Source of the DNA: Moringa oleifera
Lineage: Eukaryota > Streptophyta > Magnoliopsida > Brassicales > Moringaceae
Direction of reading: 5' to 3'
Assembly: GCA_021397835.1 (NCBI GenBank)
Contig: JAJFZO010000583.1
Span: 536,501-600,500 of the forward strand
DNA length: 64,000 bases
In this document: positions 24,220 to 36,200 of the stretch, in pieces
Position numbering within the stretch: position 1 is the first letter of the stretch
How the letters are laid out: each line of letters opens with the position of its first letter
The notes under the pieces: model-generated
Seen by the model: the letters and a program-made list of their open reading frames with translations, nothing else
Told to the model about the DNA's origin: nothing
The model's database searches: none
Translations under genes and position numbers: made by a program

Positions 24220-25700
24220 CCACGAGCCATTACCTCCCACGTTTAAGATACCGCAATTAAAGTCCTATGATGGCTTTAAGCTTCCCTGGGGTCACCTTGA
24301 AAGGTAACAAAATGCTCATGCTGGTGAAGGGGACACAAACCTAATCTTTTGTCTTGTCTTCCCAATCACTCTCGCAAAGACAGCTCGAGCATGGTAAAAT
24401 GCATTATCATAGTCTCGATCGGCAAATTTTCAGTAGTTCATTAAACTCTTTATCAACTATTTCATCATGAACAGTAAAAGACGACAAAAAACTTACGATC
24501 AATCAATAACCATAAAAAAACAACACAATGAATCACTATGAGTATATACATTGCTTTTAATGCTGAAGTACTCCAAGCACACTATTTATAACAGTCTCTA
24601 GCCTTTGAAACAATAAAACACGACTCTTATTATCCCAATTCTTTTCATCACTCATCAAAAAGGAGGTTCGCAGCCTCTCTGAACTGTTGACATGAGTACA
24701 AAAAAAAAAAAACCAAAAATCAAGTGGAAGATGTGGAAGGATATAAGCAAACAATAATCATAAATCTTAGCAAATGACGCTTAAAAAAGGCCTCACAATG
24801 AGCGATGTTATGAGCCTCAATTGACACTATCGACCATATTCTGAATCGAACACAAGGATGCAAAATACACTCCATTATTACCTCATAACAGCAAATCCTA
24901 ATTGAAATCAAACGCGAGCCATACCTTAAATAGTCATGAAGGTTATTCCCCAAACCAACACAGCATGACACAATGAAGTATTATCGATGTCATCAAGACG
25001 AGGACTATCACCATGACATTGAACAATGTCACAATTTGAAAGAAGAGATTCATCAACTTATCCGATGAGATTACCTTAAGAAATATGTGCACAATGAGCA
25101 AACGGAGTAGCCTGCACCTAAGGTGCAGCTTAAGGAAAAGCATAAGGATCATAATACAAATACAAAAGAATGATCCTTACTGGTATCATCAACATCATCG
25201 TCCATGGATTTACTGTTGGTGGAAAAAACTCGATGGTATGCAAGGCCTATGCGAGGTAAACAAAACAATCATTACCTCACCAGGCACTAAACATACACAG
25301 TCAATGACCTTCTTAAATTAAGACTCATGAGCACTCTTCAAACACATGATGATGCTTTAGTGATTGGCATCATTGTCGCCAACTACCATATGCAAAGAGT
25401 TCTCATTGGTAATGAAAGCTCAAAAAATGTCTTGTATTATCACACATATCAATGCCTTAACTTTACCACTAATTTGCTTCACTCATTTACCATCCCATTC
25501 ATCGACTTCATGCGGAAAACAATGCCTGTCAAGAGCACAATCACATTGCTGATAATGATCGATTTGACGCTAAAAAACATCACCATAATGGCAAACCTCC
25601 AGTCGTACAATCTTCTTCAGCATAAAATACGATCCTTAATAGGCCAAACCTCAATACCATTCGAGCAATCATCTTCGACCATCAGTAGTTAATGAAATTC
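24220..25700 (+). mobile_element. Ty3/gypsy gag-protease relic
   Basis: Plus-strand conceptual pieces appear in the right order. A gag start, P-P-T-F-K-I-P-Q-L-K-S-Y-D-G, lies at about 24232-24275, followed by a capsid segment ending in ARAW near 24390. A gag tail, YHHDIEQCHNLKEEIHQLIR, lies at about 25005-25065. A protease-linker segment at 25327-25692 (HDDALVIGIIVANY) follows. Stops and frameshifts break every piece. No reverse transcriptase and no LTRs were seen, so this is a truncated fragment. It belongs to a different gypsy lineage from the intron-8 copy. Confidence 0.75.
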
Positions 25701-26595
25701 TAGACCCCCATGGCAGCAGAGGTCAGAAAAGATAGTCGAGTCATGACTATGTTATCTCATAACAACGCATCAAAAAACCTTAGAAGTTTGCCTTATAGCA
25801 TTGGTTCAGTGTGCACATACCATTCACGATGAACTGGCATAACCCTTGAAACAAGTCTTAGTTGTATAGAATAAATACCTCAAGATAGGTGTTAGGATGC
25901 ACACATTTAGTGTTTATAGTGCAATCTTGATATTTTCACTTAGAATGTCATGGGTATGCTGGCCTTCACTTTGAATCACATTGAGCATGTGCTAAGCATT
26001 GACCCATTATTTTGTAATTCTCTTATCATTAGTATTATATTGATGTTACTTGATTTATTATTTTTACAAATAATTTCTTTTAAAATAATATATTTAAATT
26101 TTTTTATATGTACATATACTTTATATTTTAATTTATAAAAATAAACATTTGACTAAACGTAACAACAATGAAACAAAACCATATATTTAGTTATTATATA
26201 TATATAATCACTACGTAACTGTTTTATTTTAGAGATGTTTTTTATTATCATAAGAGAAGAGATTATATTATAAGAATGATTTCAAAATAAATAATATTTA
26301 TAAAATAATATGATTAAACTAACACAATATTTTCGTTTTATTGGCATAAAAATAAAAAAAAAATGAAGAATCAATGCAAAAGGAAAACATAATTATAAAA
26401 ATAGTGAGTTGAACTTTGAAATGGAGAGACTTTATCATAAAAATGATACTCAAATGATCAATTACCAAATAGTACATGGATATTGGATAAGATAAAAATT
26501 TAAACATCACAAAGCAGTAATTTTATTTATGCATGGATTATTACAATCCATGCCTAGATGTTCTAATAATAGGTATCCATATTTCTTATTCTGGG
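25701..26595. other. AT-rich intergenic DNA and 3' flank of the carboxylesterase
   Basis: No gene is seen. The part close to 26595 is the 3' untranslated region of the minus-strand carboxylesterase. A short TA run lies near 26198-26210. Confidence 0.5.
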
Positions 26596-27639
26596 TTAGT
26601 CTATCTGTTTAGCCAAACGCTGGGCAACAAAATCCTTGACTTGCATGATTAACTGCGTGGACTCAGGCAATTCGGGAAATATGTAAAAAGCATGGATCAT
26701 GTTTGGATACTCGACCAAGGTTGCCTTTTTCCCGGATTTGTTCAACCACTCATAGTACCTCCTCTGCCAATCCTGCAGCGGGTCGAACCCACCAACGAAC
26801 ACCACTGTGTCGGGGAATTCCAGACTCGAGATGACCACCGAATTGGGGCCACTCACGTTCGATGCCTCGTGATCTCGATTCGACCCCTCCGGCAAGAATG
26901 CCCTCCAGCACCAATCGGTTCGGGGCACCGATACCAGCAGCGATCCGACCAGCTCTTTCTCTGACTCTGTTCTCTCTTCCCCTCCGAAGAACGGCTGTAT
27001 GGAAATCAACCCGACTACTTTCAACGAGCGAAATCCAGCCCGGGAAGCCCGGACGGCCACGTTGTGGGCCAAGTTAGCGCCCGCGCTATCTCCCGCTAGA
27101 AAACATCGCGAGAGATCGGCAGTTGGTGGTAGTAGGTTGTCGCGGTTGTCGTCAAGGAACCTCAAGACGTCGAATCCGTCGTCGTATTGACAAGGGTAGC
27201 GGTGCTCGGGGGCGTGACGGTAGTGAACGGAGACGACGAATGCGGGGAGAATTCGAGAGAACCTGCGACAAACGGCGTCATAACCGAACGAGGCAGCGCT
27301 GAGGAAGACGAAGCCGCCTCCGTGGAAGAAGACCACGACGGGGAGACCGGGTGATGAGTTGACGGGCGAGAAGAGACGGAACCAGAGGTTGCGAGTCGGA
27401 TCGACGGTGGTGTCAGCGGAGGAGACGGAGTTGACAGGCTTGGGATTGGGAGGGACCTGATAGTCAATAAAGCGGAGGAGGCGCCTGTTGATGGAGCCGT
27501 TGCTGCGGCAGGCGGCGTCCGTGACCGTCGATAGTAGTTTGATAGTGAGGGTGGTCCTCCATGGGAGTAATGGCTTTGGTTGTGGTTGTGGTTGTGGTTG
27601 TGGTTGTGGTTGTTGAGCCTTCTCAGCAGCTGTTGCCAT
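26596..27639 (-). CDS. CXE18: Carboxylesterase, plant CXE family (CXE18-like), intronless, 347 aa
   Basis: The protein is an alpha/beta hydrolase of the plant carboxylesterase family that also includes the gibberellin receptor GID1. The oxyanion-hole motif HGGG is at residues 106-109, and the nucleophile motif GDSAG at 183-187 places the catalytic Ser at 185. Asp286 (in GFDPL) and His316 (in IHAFY) complete the triad, so it should be an active esterase rather than a pure receptor. The stretches [20 protein letters not shown] and [13 protein letters not shown] are characteristic of carboxylesterase 18. There is no signal peptide; a cytosolic or nuclear location is likely. The N-terminus carries a Pro-Gln repeat (residues 10-22) from a hexanucleotide repeat. 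The start at 27639 is the only plausible ATG before the conserved region. Its substrate is unknown. Confidence 0.93.
   Translation of the reverse strand: MATAAEKAQQPQPQPQPQPQPKPLLPWRTTLTIKLLSTVTDAACRSNGSINRRLLRFIDYQVPPNPKPVNSVSSADTTVDPTRNLWFRLFSPVNSSPGLPVVVFFHGGGFVFLSAASFGYDAVCRRFSRILPAFVVSVHYRHAPEHRYPCQYDDGFDVLRFLDDNRDNLLPPTADLSRCFLAGDSAGANLAHNVAVRASRAGFRSLKVVGLISIQPFFGGEERTESEKELVGSLLVSVPRTDWCWRAFLPEGSNRDHEASNVSGPNSVVISSLEFPDTVVFVGGFDPLQDWQRRYYEWLNKSGKKATLVEYPNMIHAFYIFPELPESTQLIMQVKDFVAQRLAKQID
27577..27614 (-). repeat. Coding hexanucleotide repeat (Pro-Gln) in the carboxylesterase
   Basis: Consecutive TTGTGG units on the plus strand encode alternating Pro and Gln at the N-terminus, upstream of the conserved hydrolase fold. 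Length variation here would change the protein without a frameshift. Confidence 0.9.
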
Positions 27640-27862
27640 TTCCCCTTGTTTGAGCTAACAATGTGCGAGTGAGGGTCTTATTAATTTTCCTCTTACTTGT
27701 GAAATTACAAGAGGACCCGCAACCGTCAAAGGGCATAATTACTGAAAAAAAAAAAACATATATTTGATATTTTAATTAAAACTAAAATCTGAAGTAAATT
27801 ACTGAATTTGTTTGATATTTATCCTTTTAAAAATTTTGTAATTAAAATTTTATTGAAAAATA

Positions 27863-28401
27863 TGATAAATATCATTTAAAACTTTGAGTTTTATCCTTTT
27901 TCTTCAATCAAGCTCTAACTTTCAAAATATATCCAAACAAATCTTGATTTATTGATTTTATCTAAATTAAACTTTGACTTAAAATAATTATAAAAAATAA
28001 TAATTTTTTTATTATTAAAAATAACTAAAGACTCTTCAAATAGATTTTATACTTTATTTTGATTTTATCTTCTAAATTTGAAATTATTTTAACTAATCAA
28101 TTATTTTTTATGAATTTTTTAAAATTTTGATAGTATATTTTTTGAGAAAAATATTTTTAATACTTAAAAATTTTTAAATTTTTTTATGATAATAGCTTAA
28201 ATATTTTATTACATTCGTGAAAAATTATAAATCAAAATTCATTGTGAAATATCTCTAATTTGAATATCTTTAATGTTTAATTTTTCAATAAGGTTTTTTT
28301 TGACAAAATTGAAATACTAAGGATTGTTTGGATACATTTTGAAAGCAAAGATTTGATTGAAAAGAGAATGTAAAACTTAAGGTTTTAAATGATATTTATC
28401 T
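27863..28401 (+). mobile_element. Non-autonomous Mutator-like inverted-repeat element, copy 1 (539 bp)
   Basis: The ends are long inverted repeats of roughly 90-100 bp. The left end reads TGATAAATATCATTTAAAAC and the right end is its complement (GTTTTAAATGATATTTATCT on the reverse-complemented consensus). The 9 bp before (TGAAAAATA) and after (TAAAAAATA) differ at one base and look like a 9-bp target duplication, which is typical of Mutator-like elements. There is no coding capacity. The interior matches copy 2 (42382-42922) along its length in the opposite orientation. Confidence 0.85.
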
Positions 28402-31019
28402 TAAAAAATAATATTATAATTATAGCTAATATGGTCATTAATTTAAAAAAAACATTTATGAAAAATGCTTTTATTTTGGCAGATGAGCTTAAAAAGAAAA
28501 AAAAAAAAAGAAAAAGAAGCTCTTACCATCTTCATGTTCTCTTTGCACTTCAAACCAGTCTCCAATGCCTCTTTTTAATAGCCGAATTTTAATGTGTGTT
28601 GCATCCACATATATTACATGTCTAAAAAACTTGCCAACATTTAGGAGGTCTCTTTCTCAATAGCAACTTAATCAATTTACAATTTATTTTTTAAAAATTT
28701 AAGCCGTTTGTTGCTCAGTAGCCATATTATTGTCCTATAAACTTATAAATAAAGATTTGAAATGTGTGAAAAATATAATTTACAAAGAGAAACAATTTTA
28801 AACACTAGCTTCTTCGTCTTCTTTAGTTGATTATACATTCTCTTCTTTTTGATTTCAACTATTTTTTTTTATTTTCTCTAGTTGATTTTACATTTTCTTT
28901 TTATTTTTATTGCTCTCAATAATTATCTTTATTATTTCCTTTTATAATATATTATTGGCATGAAGCTCTACCATTTGCAAATCCAATTTAGTCAAAATCT
29001 TTATGATGCTAATCTTTCCTATTAATTATTGTTTTTTTTTATAATATTCAACAAATATCAAGTTTATCTTACTAGTGTTTCAACAATATATAAGTTTGTT
29101 ATTCTAATATCATTTAGAATTCATCATGATTTTTTTTTTTGTATTTTTTCGTATCATCACATTTTAAGGCATGATATTTTTATTCGATATCATTTATATT
29201 TAAATTTGATAAATTTATTATCTAATTTATTTGAATGAATATGTTTATTTTTGTATAACACTTTTTAATTTATGGACATAATTTTATCTCAATGACAAAT
29301 CTTTTTAAGCTTGAATTTATGGCTATCATTATTTGGTTCTCATGGATTTTAATGTTGAAATTCATCGTGATGTTATGAACTTTAGCAACACGTGGAAGGA
29401 AGGAAATGAAGCATCCTAGCAGGATAATGCAAAGGCATTCTCATGTCTTAATATTGTATTCTTATTCAATTAGTTGTTTTATATTAACTTAAAAGATATT
29501 AAAATAAAGTGAAATACTTATAAAATTATTTTTAAGAAACAATTGATAAACATGATAGGTATTCATATGTAATAGCGTTGCTATATTTTAAAAATCTATG
29601 AATCAATCATTAGTTACTATTACTCTAAATCATTCGAAAAATACTTGCAATATATGAAACAAATTCAAAATGTATATGATTGAGAACATAATATGACATA
29701 TTTAAGAAACATGTAATTTATCTTTAATCAAAAGATGTCTGGCGATACTATATGAAAACAACGTCGCATTTAAGTTAAATTAAAAAGATTGTATCAATAA
29801 TGATAAAAATTAAACACATCTCAGCAAAATTCTTTCATACATATTGACTATTGATGAATGGTGATATAGATGTTCAACAAATTCATTTAAATGATAATTT
29901 AACAATTTATTTATTGCACTCCCTATTGCAACTTTTGAAAAGTTAATGTACAAAATTGAAATGCATTGTCGTAAAAATTTTGATATGAAGACAAGCGTAT
30001 GTTATTTTAGTATATAATAATAAATAAATTAATAATTTAAAATAATATTTAATTTACTTTACTCAAATTATCCAATGAATAACAAATTAAAATAAATTTA
30101 AAATAATCTACAACACGTAAAACTGTACTTTTTTAAGTCAAAGATAGAGTTTGATTTTACGTATTTAAGACAATATTATCTCTCAATTAATGTTAGTATG
30201 TTGATAGTGCCCCAAAGATACAATAATTTCTTCTTATGAAAGTAGCATTTCAATTCACAAGAATAATGAATCAACTTATGGTTATTTTCTTTAAAAAAGC
30301 AAAATTTTGTTGTCATTGAAGAAAGAAGAAAGAAGAAAATATGAATTGTTTTGGATGATTGAAATGGTTATGAGAGAAGCTTTTTATATGTGTTAAAAGG
30401 GAACTTTGAAGAAATATATCTTTTCAAAGAATGCTATAAAGGAAAATGATGTATCTTTAGTAGTAATAAACATTTTCATTCAAAAGGAAGCCATACACCG
30501 ATCCATTTAAAGTTTTCTTTTTTTTACTTTTATTCCCCACATGAATGAAAATTTTGTAAAATACAAATGACAAATGCAGATATTTGAGATAATATCGTTG
30601 AAAGAAATTGCATCAAAATAGGTAGCTTATGGCTTTGAATCTTCTATAATGACATATTATCGGATTTACTTGGCTAATTAGTAAATATGATGATTTGAAT
30701 TGTTCAACCATTATTATAAAATAAGACAATAATACTCACACAATTTTCTTTCTAAGCATAGTTGATTCTTATATTTGTTTTTATTTCAGTCTTGAACGAC
30801 TCTTAGTTTCATAAGGGCTTTAGAGAATTTAACCTTATAATTCTCATGGAAGTAATCATTTTTCATACCTATTTAGCTGATTTCTTATTAAGAGATTATA
30901 CTATACTCCACTTAGATTTTTAAGCTATAAGAATAATTAAAAGCTTAGCTTCTCCTAGCACATGTTGTAGACAATACTATTTTATCATAAAAATGGGTAA
31001 AAGATATTACCTCTTTAGT
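28402..31019. other. AT-rich intergenic DNA
   Basis: No gene or clear repeat was identified. The composition is very AT-rich with many short A and T runs. The portion near 30700-31019 may include the 3' LTR of the adjacent copia fragment, but no second LTR is available for comparison. Confidence 0.4.
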
Positions 31020-32000
31020 GTAGCTATTGAGAATTTCATAACTTAGTTGTTCCTTTTCAACCTAAATTTTAGGATCTCTAGTCAGCTAGATTAGGTTATT
31101 ATCACGATGACTCTTTTTTTCATAGAGTTTAATCCCATTTTTATCGATGAAGAATTTACTTTATCCTTTAGACAAATATTTAGTTAATGCATTTGCAAGT
31201 TGTCCTTTACCTTATATAATCAATTGAAATTATTCTATTTAAAAGTAACTACACAACAATATTATGTCTTCGAAGAATATATTTAGACTTACCATTGTAT
31301 ATGTTACTTTGCACCTTACCACTTATTAATTGGCCATTACAATGAATATATATAGCAGGCACAAACTTTGGGCAATATAGAATGTCTTCTAAGAAATTAC
31401 GAATCCATTTTGCTGCTTCTCTAACTTTTTTCAAAACTATAAATTTTAATTCTATAGTGAACTTTGCTATACATGTTTATTTGGAGGACTTCCATAATAT
31501 AGCTTTATCTCTAACTTTGAAAATATAACCACTTGTGGATTTTGAATCCTTAATGTTTGATATCCAGTCGGAACCACTATACCCTTCAAGTACAATTGGA
31601 TTTTTTTACCTAAATTACTTGTAAACCTACTCAGTTTATTTATGACATAATGTATGTTAAGGCGTATGCAGTAGTACATTAAATTATCCATGATATGAGA
31701 ATACTTTAATTGAGACATGACTTGACCGTTATTTTTCAACAAATATTGATTTACATCTACGGGTATTTTTGTTGGATTATATCCATACTTATTATATATA
31801 TATTTAATATTTTTTCAATGTAATATGATTGAGTTAATACTAGTTCATATATTGTTTAGTTCTTAATATGACATCTATTATACCTATATCTTTCATATTA
31901 AAGTTTTTGGTCAATATTCTCTTTGTAGCTTTAATGATATCATTGTTACTACCTATAATCAACATATCATTTACATGAAAATAAATTATTACAAGGTGTA
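31020..32000 (-). mobile_element. Ty1/copia pol relic (reverse transcriptase end and RNase H)
   Basis: Minus-strand pieces in order. The reverse transcriptase active-site region, V-N-D-M-L-I-I-G-S-N, lies at about 31940-31990; the usual Y-V-D-D has become H-V-N-D. A connection segment follows at 31467-31742. RNase H sequence lies at 31249-31434, ending with a K-G-Q-L-A-N-A-L-T-K-Y motif near 31150-31205. Stops interrupt the frame. The upstream half is missing: homology stops at about 32000, where a fold-back repeat begins. Confidence 0.75.
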
Positions 32001-32340
32001 ATTTTATAATAAATTTTAAATTAAAATTTTTCATAGATGTAAAAAAAATTATTAAAGCTATCATCACAAAAATATCTTTTAAGTTTTAAATATATATTTT
32101 AAATTTATAATATCATAATTTTAAAAAATTGATAATTACTTAAAAAATTATGAAACTTTTTGTGCCTTAAATATATATATATATATATATATATATTACA
32201 TTTGTAAAAAATTTTAAGTTAAAATTTGTTATATAAGATTTTCAATTTGAATATTTTTAATTTTTTATTTTTTGATAAAATTTAATTTAATAAATCAAAG
32301 TTTAATTTATCACTTTTTAAATAAAAAAATATGATTGGTA
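32001..32340. mobile_element. AT-rich fold-back element related to the Mutator-like family
   Basis: The left arm, about 32001-32155, is colinear with the interior of the element at 42382-42922, including the shared AAAGCTATCATCA. After an AT microsatellite (32170-32196), the right arm, about 32197-32340, is an inverted copy of the left arm. A similar arrangement lies at about 40950-41345. The outer boundaries and any target duplication could not be defined. Confidence 0.5.
32170..32196. repeat. AT dinucleotide microsatellite
   Basis: About thirteen AT units form the centre of the fold-back repeat. Confidence 0.9.
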
Positions 32341-33253
32341 AGTAAACATTAAATTTTTTTGAGATTTTTATCTTATAAATTAATTATATTTTTTGTTTAA
32401 ATAAAATTTTTAAAAAATTTTATTTATTAATTATAATATTAAGATTAACTTGAATCAAATGGTTAAATACAATTTGAAAACATTATATGAACAATAAATT
32501 AAAAAAAACTCCCTTAATTACGAAAGTTAACATTTTTAATCCAATTTTTTAGAAATCAGAATCTTAATTTACATTCGGCAAAATATTGAGTTGGTTTCCT
32601 CACCTAAATCATACAAATGAGTGAGTTCTGGAATCTTCCACAAATTACCATTTTACATATCTCTCAGACACAAATTTACCATGCTTAAGCAGAGTCACCC
32701 AAAGCTTTCCCTTTCTTTTCCAAAGGCGTAAGGGCGATTATGTAATTCTGATTACTTCAGACGCTATAATATATTTAAAGAAAAAAGAACTTTAAAACAC
32801 TTTTTTCTTTTTTTTTTTAGATAAAGACCTTTAAAACACTTAACGGCTAAGATTTGGATCCTTACGAGACTCTATCTCACTTTTCACATCGGTCATCGCA
32901 AACAAAACCGACTCAACATTTATCGGAAAATCAGCACACAAATAAAAACCCTAAAATAGTCATCATCAGCCATCCGTCCGATCAGATCAGACTACACCCC
33001 ACCCACAGCACACCCCAACCATCAATATTCCAAAACGTTCTCTTTCCCCCCACCCTCTCTCTCTCTCTCTCTCTGTAAAAAAAAAAAAAGAAACCAAAAC
33101 ACAACCACCTCCAAACCCAGTTAACCTTCCATTTCATCGTCCCGATCAGACCCACAGTTCTGCGCTTTGACGGATCTGACTCCACGCGCTGCCGATCTCT
33201 TCCAACGCGCCACCGCTAGCAGCACTAGGGGCCCCTTGAACATCGCGTGCGGC
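32341..33253 (+). promoter_or_regulatory. Promoter and 5' leader of the PHD-finger gene
   Basis: AT-rich DNA gives way to more balanced sequence at about 32560. A TATA-like stretch (TATAATATATTTAAAG) lies at 32765-32780. A CT-rich tract at 33052-33074 followed by an A-run is typical of a plant 5' leader. No ATG occurs in the main reading frame before 33254. The start site is not determined. Confidence 0.4.
33052..33074 (+). repeat. CT microsatellite in the PHD gene leader
   Basis: About ten CT units in the probable 5' untranslated region. A second short CT run lies at about 33633-33651, just after the first splice donor. Confidence 0.85.
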
Positions 33254-36200
33254 ATGGTAGTGAACGGGAGGCCGTTGAAGAGGATGAAGAGGAGAATCAC
33301 CGCAGATCTGTACGACTTCCTCACCTTCCCTTCTTCTCCGTCGTCGGCGTCCGCTGACGGATCTGCTGCGGCCCTGCCTTTTCGGACCAGCATAAGGTCG
33401 TTTTTGTCCCAGAATGCGCTGCTGCCTCCTCCCTCCTCGCTCCACCCCCATCTGCTGACGTGGCAGATTCTATTTCGTGTCGGTGATGTCATGGACGGCG
33501 CCGAGTCCGCCACGGTCTGCCTTGATGTGGTGGAGGAGGACGTGGCCAGATCTAGATCGGTTTACTGTGATCAGTGCCGAGTCGTTGGTGAGTCGAGTCG
33601 CCCGAGTCCTTCGTTTGACCGTTTCTCCCTGTGTCTCTCTCTCTCTCTCTCTTCCTTCGCCCGTCCCTTTAACTCGTTAAAGTTTTAACTCACTCTAATA
33701 TTTGCTACGAATTCCTAGGCGCTCCCTTGCATTTTCGGGTTTTTTTTTTTTTTTGCAAGGGCGGGAAATACTGGAAGATTTATTTCGCTCTCATTTTTAG
33801 AAATTACCGCGAGATAATGCTCTCATATTCTAGTATGTTGATATAACTATTTAACTAGCTATCTGACAAGAAACTTATGATGATGAGGCAAACTAATATA
33901 CTGTTGAGGATGTTGGAAATTCTCGTGAGAAAATGGAGGGGTTAGATGGAGGAGGGTAGATAATTTCTTAGCCACGGTCAACGTGGAGCCCACGGATGAA
34001 ATGGATGATGTCAAATTGAAATTCAGGTTTCCTCTTTTTGCTATTTTATAAAAAATTATATGTGGGCCTGGACATTTCTGTTGACACGTGGCACCCGTGC
34101 GTTCGTAGTGGATTGATATTGATCTGATACCTTCTTTAGTTGTTGCGTGACAGCTATTGTTATCGGGCTTTTGAAATTCATATTTCCAAGATCACCCTTT
34201 GCTTTGCTGTAAATTCCAGCCCTATTTGTTAATTCTCTCTGTGGTGTCATTGTCGTAAAATAGCGGACAGGTTTGGGCTCTTTGGCGGCATTGAGACGTG
34301 GCTTGTTTTTGCTGTACTATATTTTTTCCCCAATTTGGGCACCACATGTTTTGTTGGAGGGCTTTATTCCTGAAGCAGTTAAGCCTCTTAGGGAGGTCAT
34401 GGCTCTGCATTAGGAATAATCTCTTTGCTTGAGTGTGTGTGTGGTTTTGTTTTTTGATAAATTTTATTTTATCTATATAATCGTTATTTAATTATTTCAA
34501 ATCTGGGCCCATATCTTTATAAAACCATATCATTATCTATCTGACGTGCTTTTGCTTGTGCTTGTACGGCTTTTGGGTATATTTATTCATCAGAATAAAA
34601 AACATTTGTTTGCCACGCAATCCAGGTTTGTGGACTGAGGATCCACGTCTGTTTTTTTTTCCCCATTAGTGATGGTGTTTTCTGCCCTTGTTTAGTGGTT
34701 CATCATATTCATTGATGTTAGTGACTTGAAAAGAAAACTGCATTTTAGATTTTTTAAGAAATTACTGAAAGCTCAGGTCAAACTTGGGAGAGCCCTGATA
34801 AGGCTTGCCTGTCATGTGAGCCTAATTTTGTATTGCAATATCTCTGTTTGATTTGTCTCCTTGGAGTTTTGATAATTTTTGTCTTTCACTTATTTTTAGA
34901 TATTTATTGATTTAAACAATTAATCTTTCTCACTGATGACCTATTTGATTTTTTTGAGAATAATTTTATTAAATCAGCAAAAAATTATTTAACTGACACA
35001 TAAATTGGTCATTGGGATTGAAGGAATATAGGACTTAGCTAAAAGTAAGATTGCAGTTAGGGAGACATGGTTTAATCTACTGGCAGTTTGCTGAATATCA
35101 GCAGAAACGTTTAGGCATTTTAGGTTACTGTATTTTAAGTATGTGTTGTTTGGTCTGGTTAAATTCAAGTATCATGGACTTTGATGAATCACTTTGATGA
35201 AGATGTCCTCTAATAATAAGTGAGGTTGAGAACTTCACTACAACACTTTGTTGAATCACTTTGATGAAGGTTCCTCTGCAATATTTGGTTGCTGGAAACA
35301 GGAGATATTTGCAATTTCATGTTTGTAGTTGATGACTGCTGTTTCTAGCTTTCAGCTTTGCCAGCAAAATAAGATTGTTGAATGGGGCCCACTAAAAGAC
35401 AGATAATGCCAGTCTAGTTTTTCATTTCTGCCATTTAGAAATTGGAATCCTCCCATTTGTGTCCGTAGCTTCTGCGATATAGCAACGAAATTCTGTTCAG
35501 TGGTGTCTGTAAAATTGTATTAAATTGCAGACATCAATTGTTTCCAATTTACAAAATCTGTCAGCTTATCATTCCTTTTGCTTTCTGAGTGTTTAGGTTG
35601 GAGTAGCCATCCAGTATGTGGAAAACGGTACCATTTTATTATTAAGGCTGATGGTAATTCAATTGGTGGGTACAATAGGCCATGTACACGCTGTGGAGAC
35701 GTCCTGTATTCATCAGAATCTAGGTGAGTTCCTTCAGATATTCCTTTACTTAGCTCTTGTTTTCTGCCACTGAAGTATGCTTGTGATCAATTTTTTTTTT
35801 CACTGCATAATTTTGCCCGACATTTTACGAACTTAATTGACATGATTGTTGTGCCACATATGCTAAGCATTTTCGTTGTACTTCGTAATTTTCCTATTTT
35901 TTATCTTACATAGATATAGAATTATGGTTTTTCTTTTTTGTCTGCATTATAAAAACCGTGCATAGACCTTTGTAGTTGGAGTTGCTGATAAGGGGTGAAT
36001 TAAATGTTTAGTTCTTAAGATTTCGGAGAGAAACATGGGATTTAAGAGATGCCTAAGTATTTGTTGCCCTTTTATACATGCAAGTGTGTCCTGAAGTATC
36101 TCCTGTCAATGAGCTGTCATTTTATTAAGTTGGGTACATTACCAAGTTAGAAAATTCCTTGTCCAACTGGAGTTGTGTGTGTAGGTGATGTATTTATGGG

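Noticed and set aside
27162..27467. 101-codon minus-strand frame and plus-strand frames inside the carboxylesterase
   Set aside because: Out-of-frame shadows of the GC-richer coding sequence; the 347-codon frame has all catalytic motifs.
33121..33513. Minus-strand frame of 130 codons opposite exon 1 of the PHD gene
   Set aside because: Antisense shadow of a conserved coding exon, with no recognisable domain.
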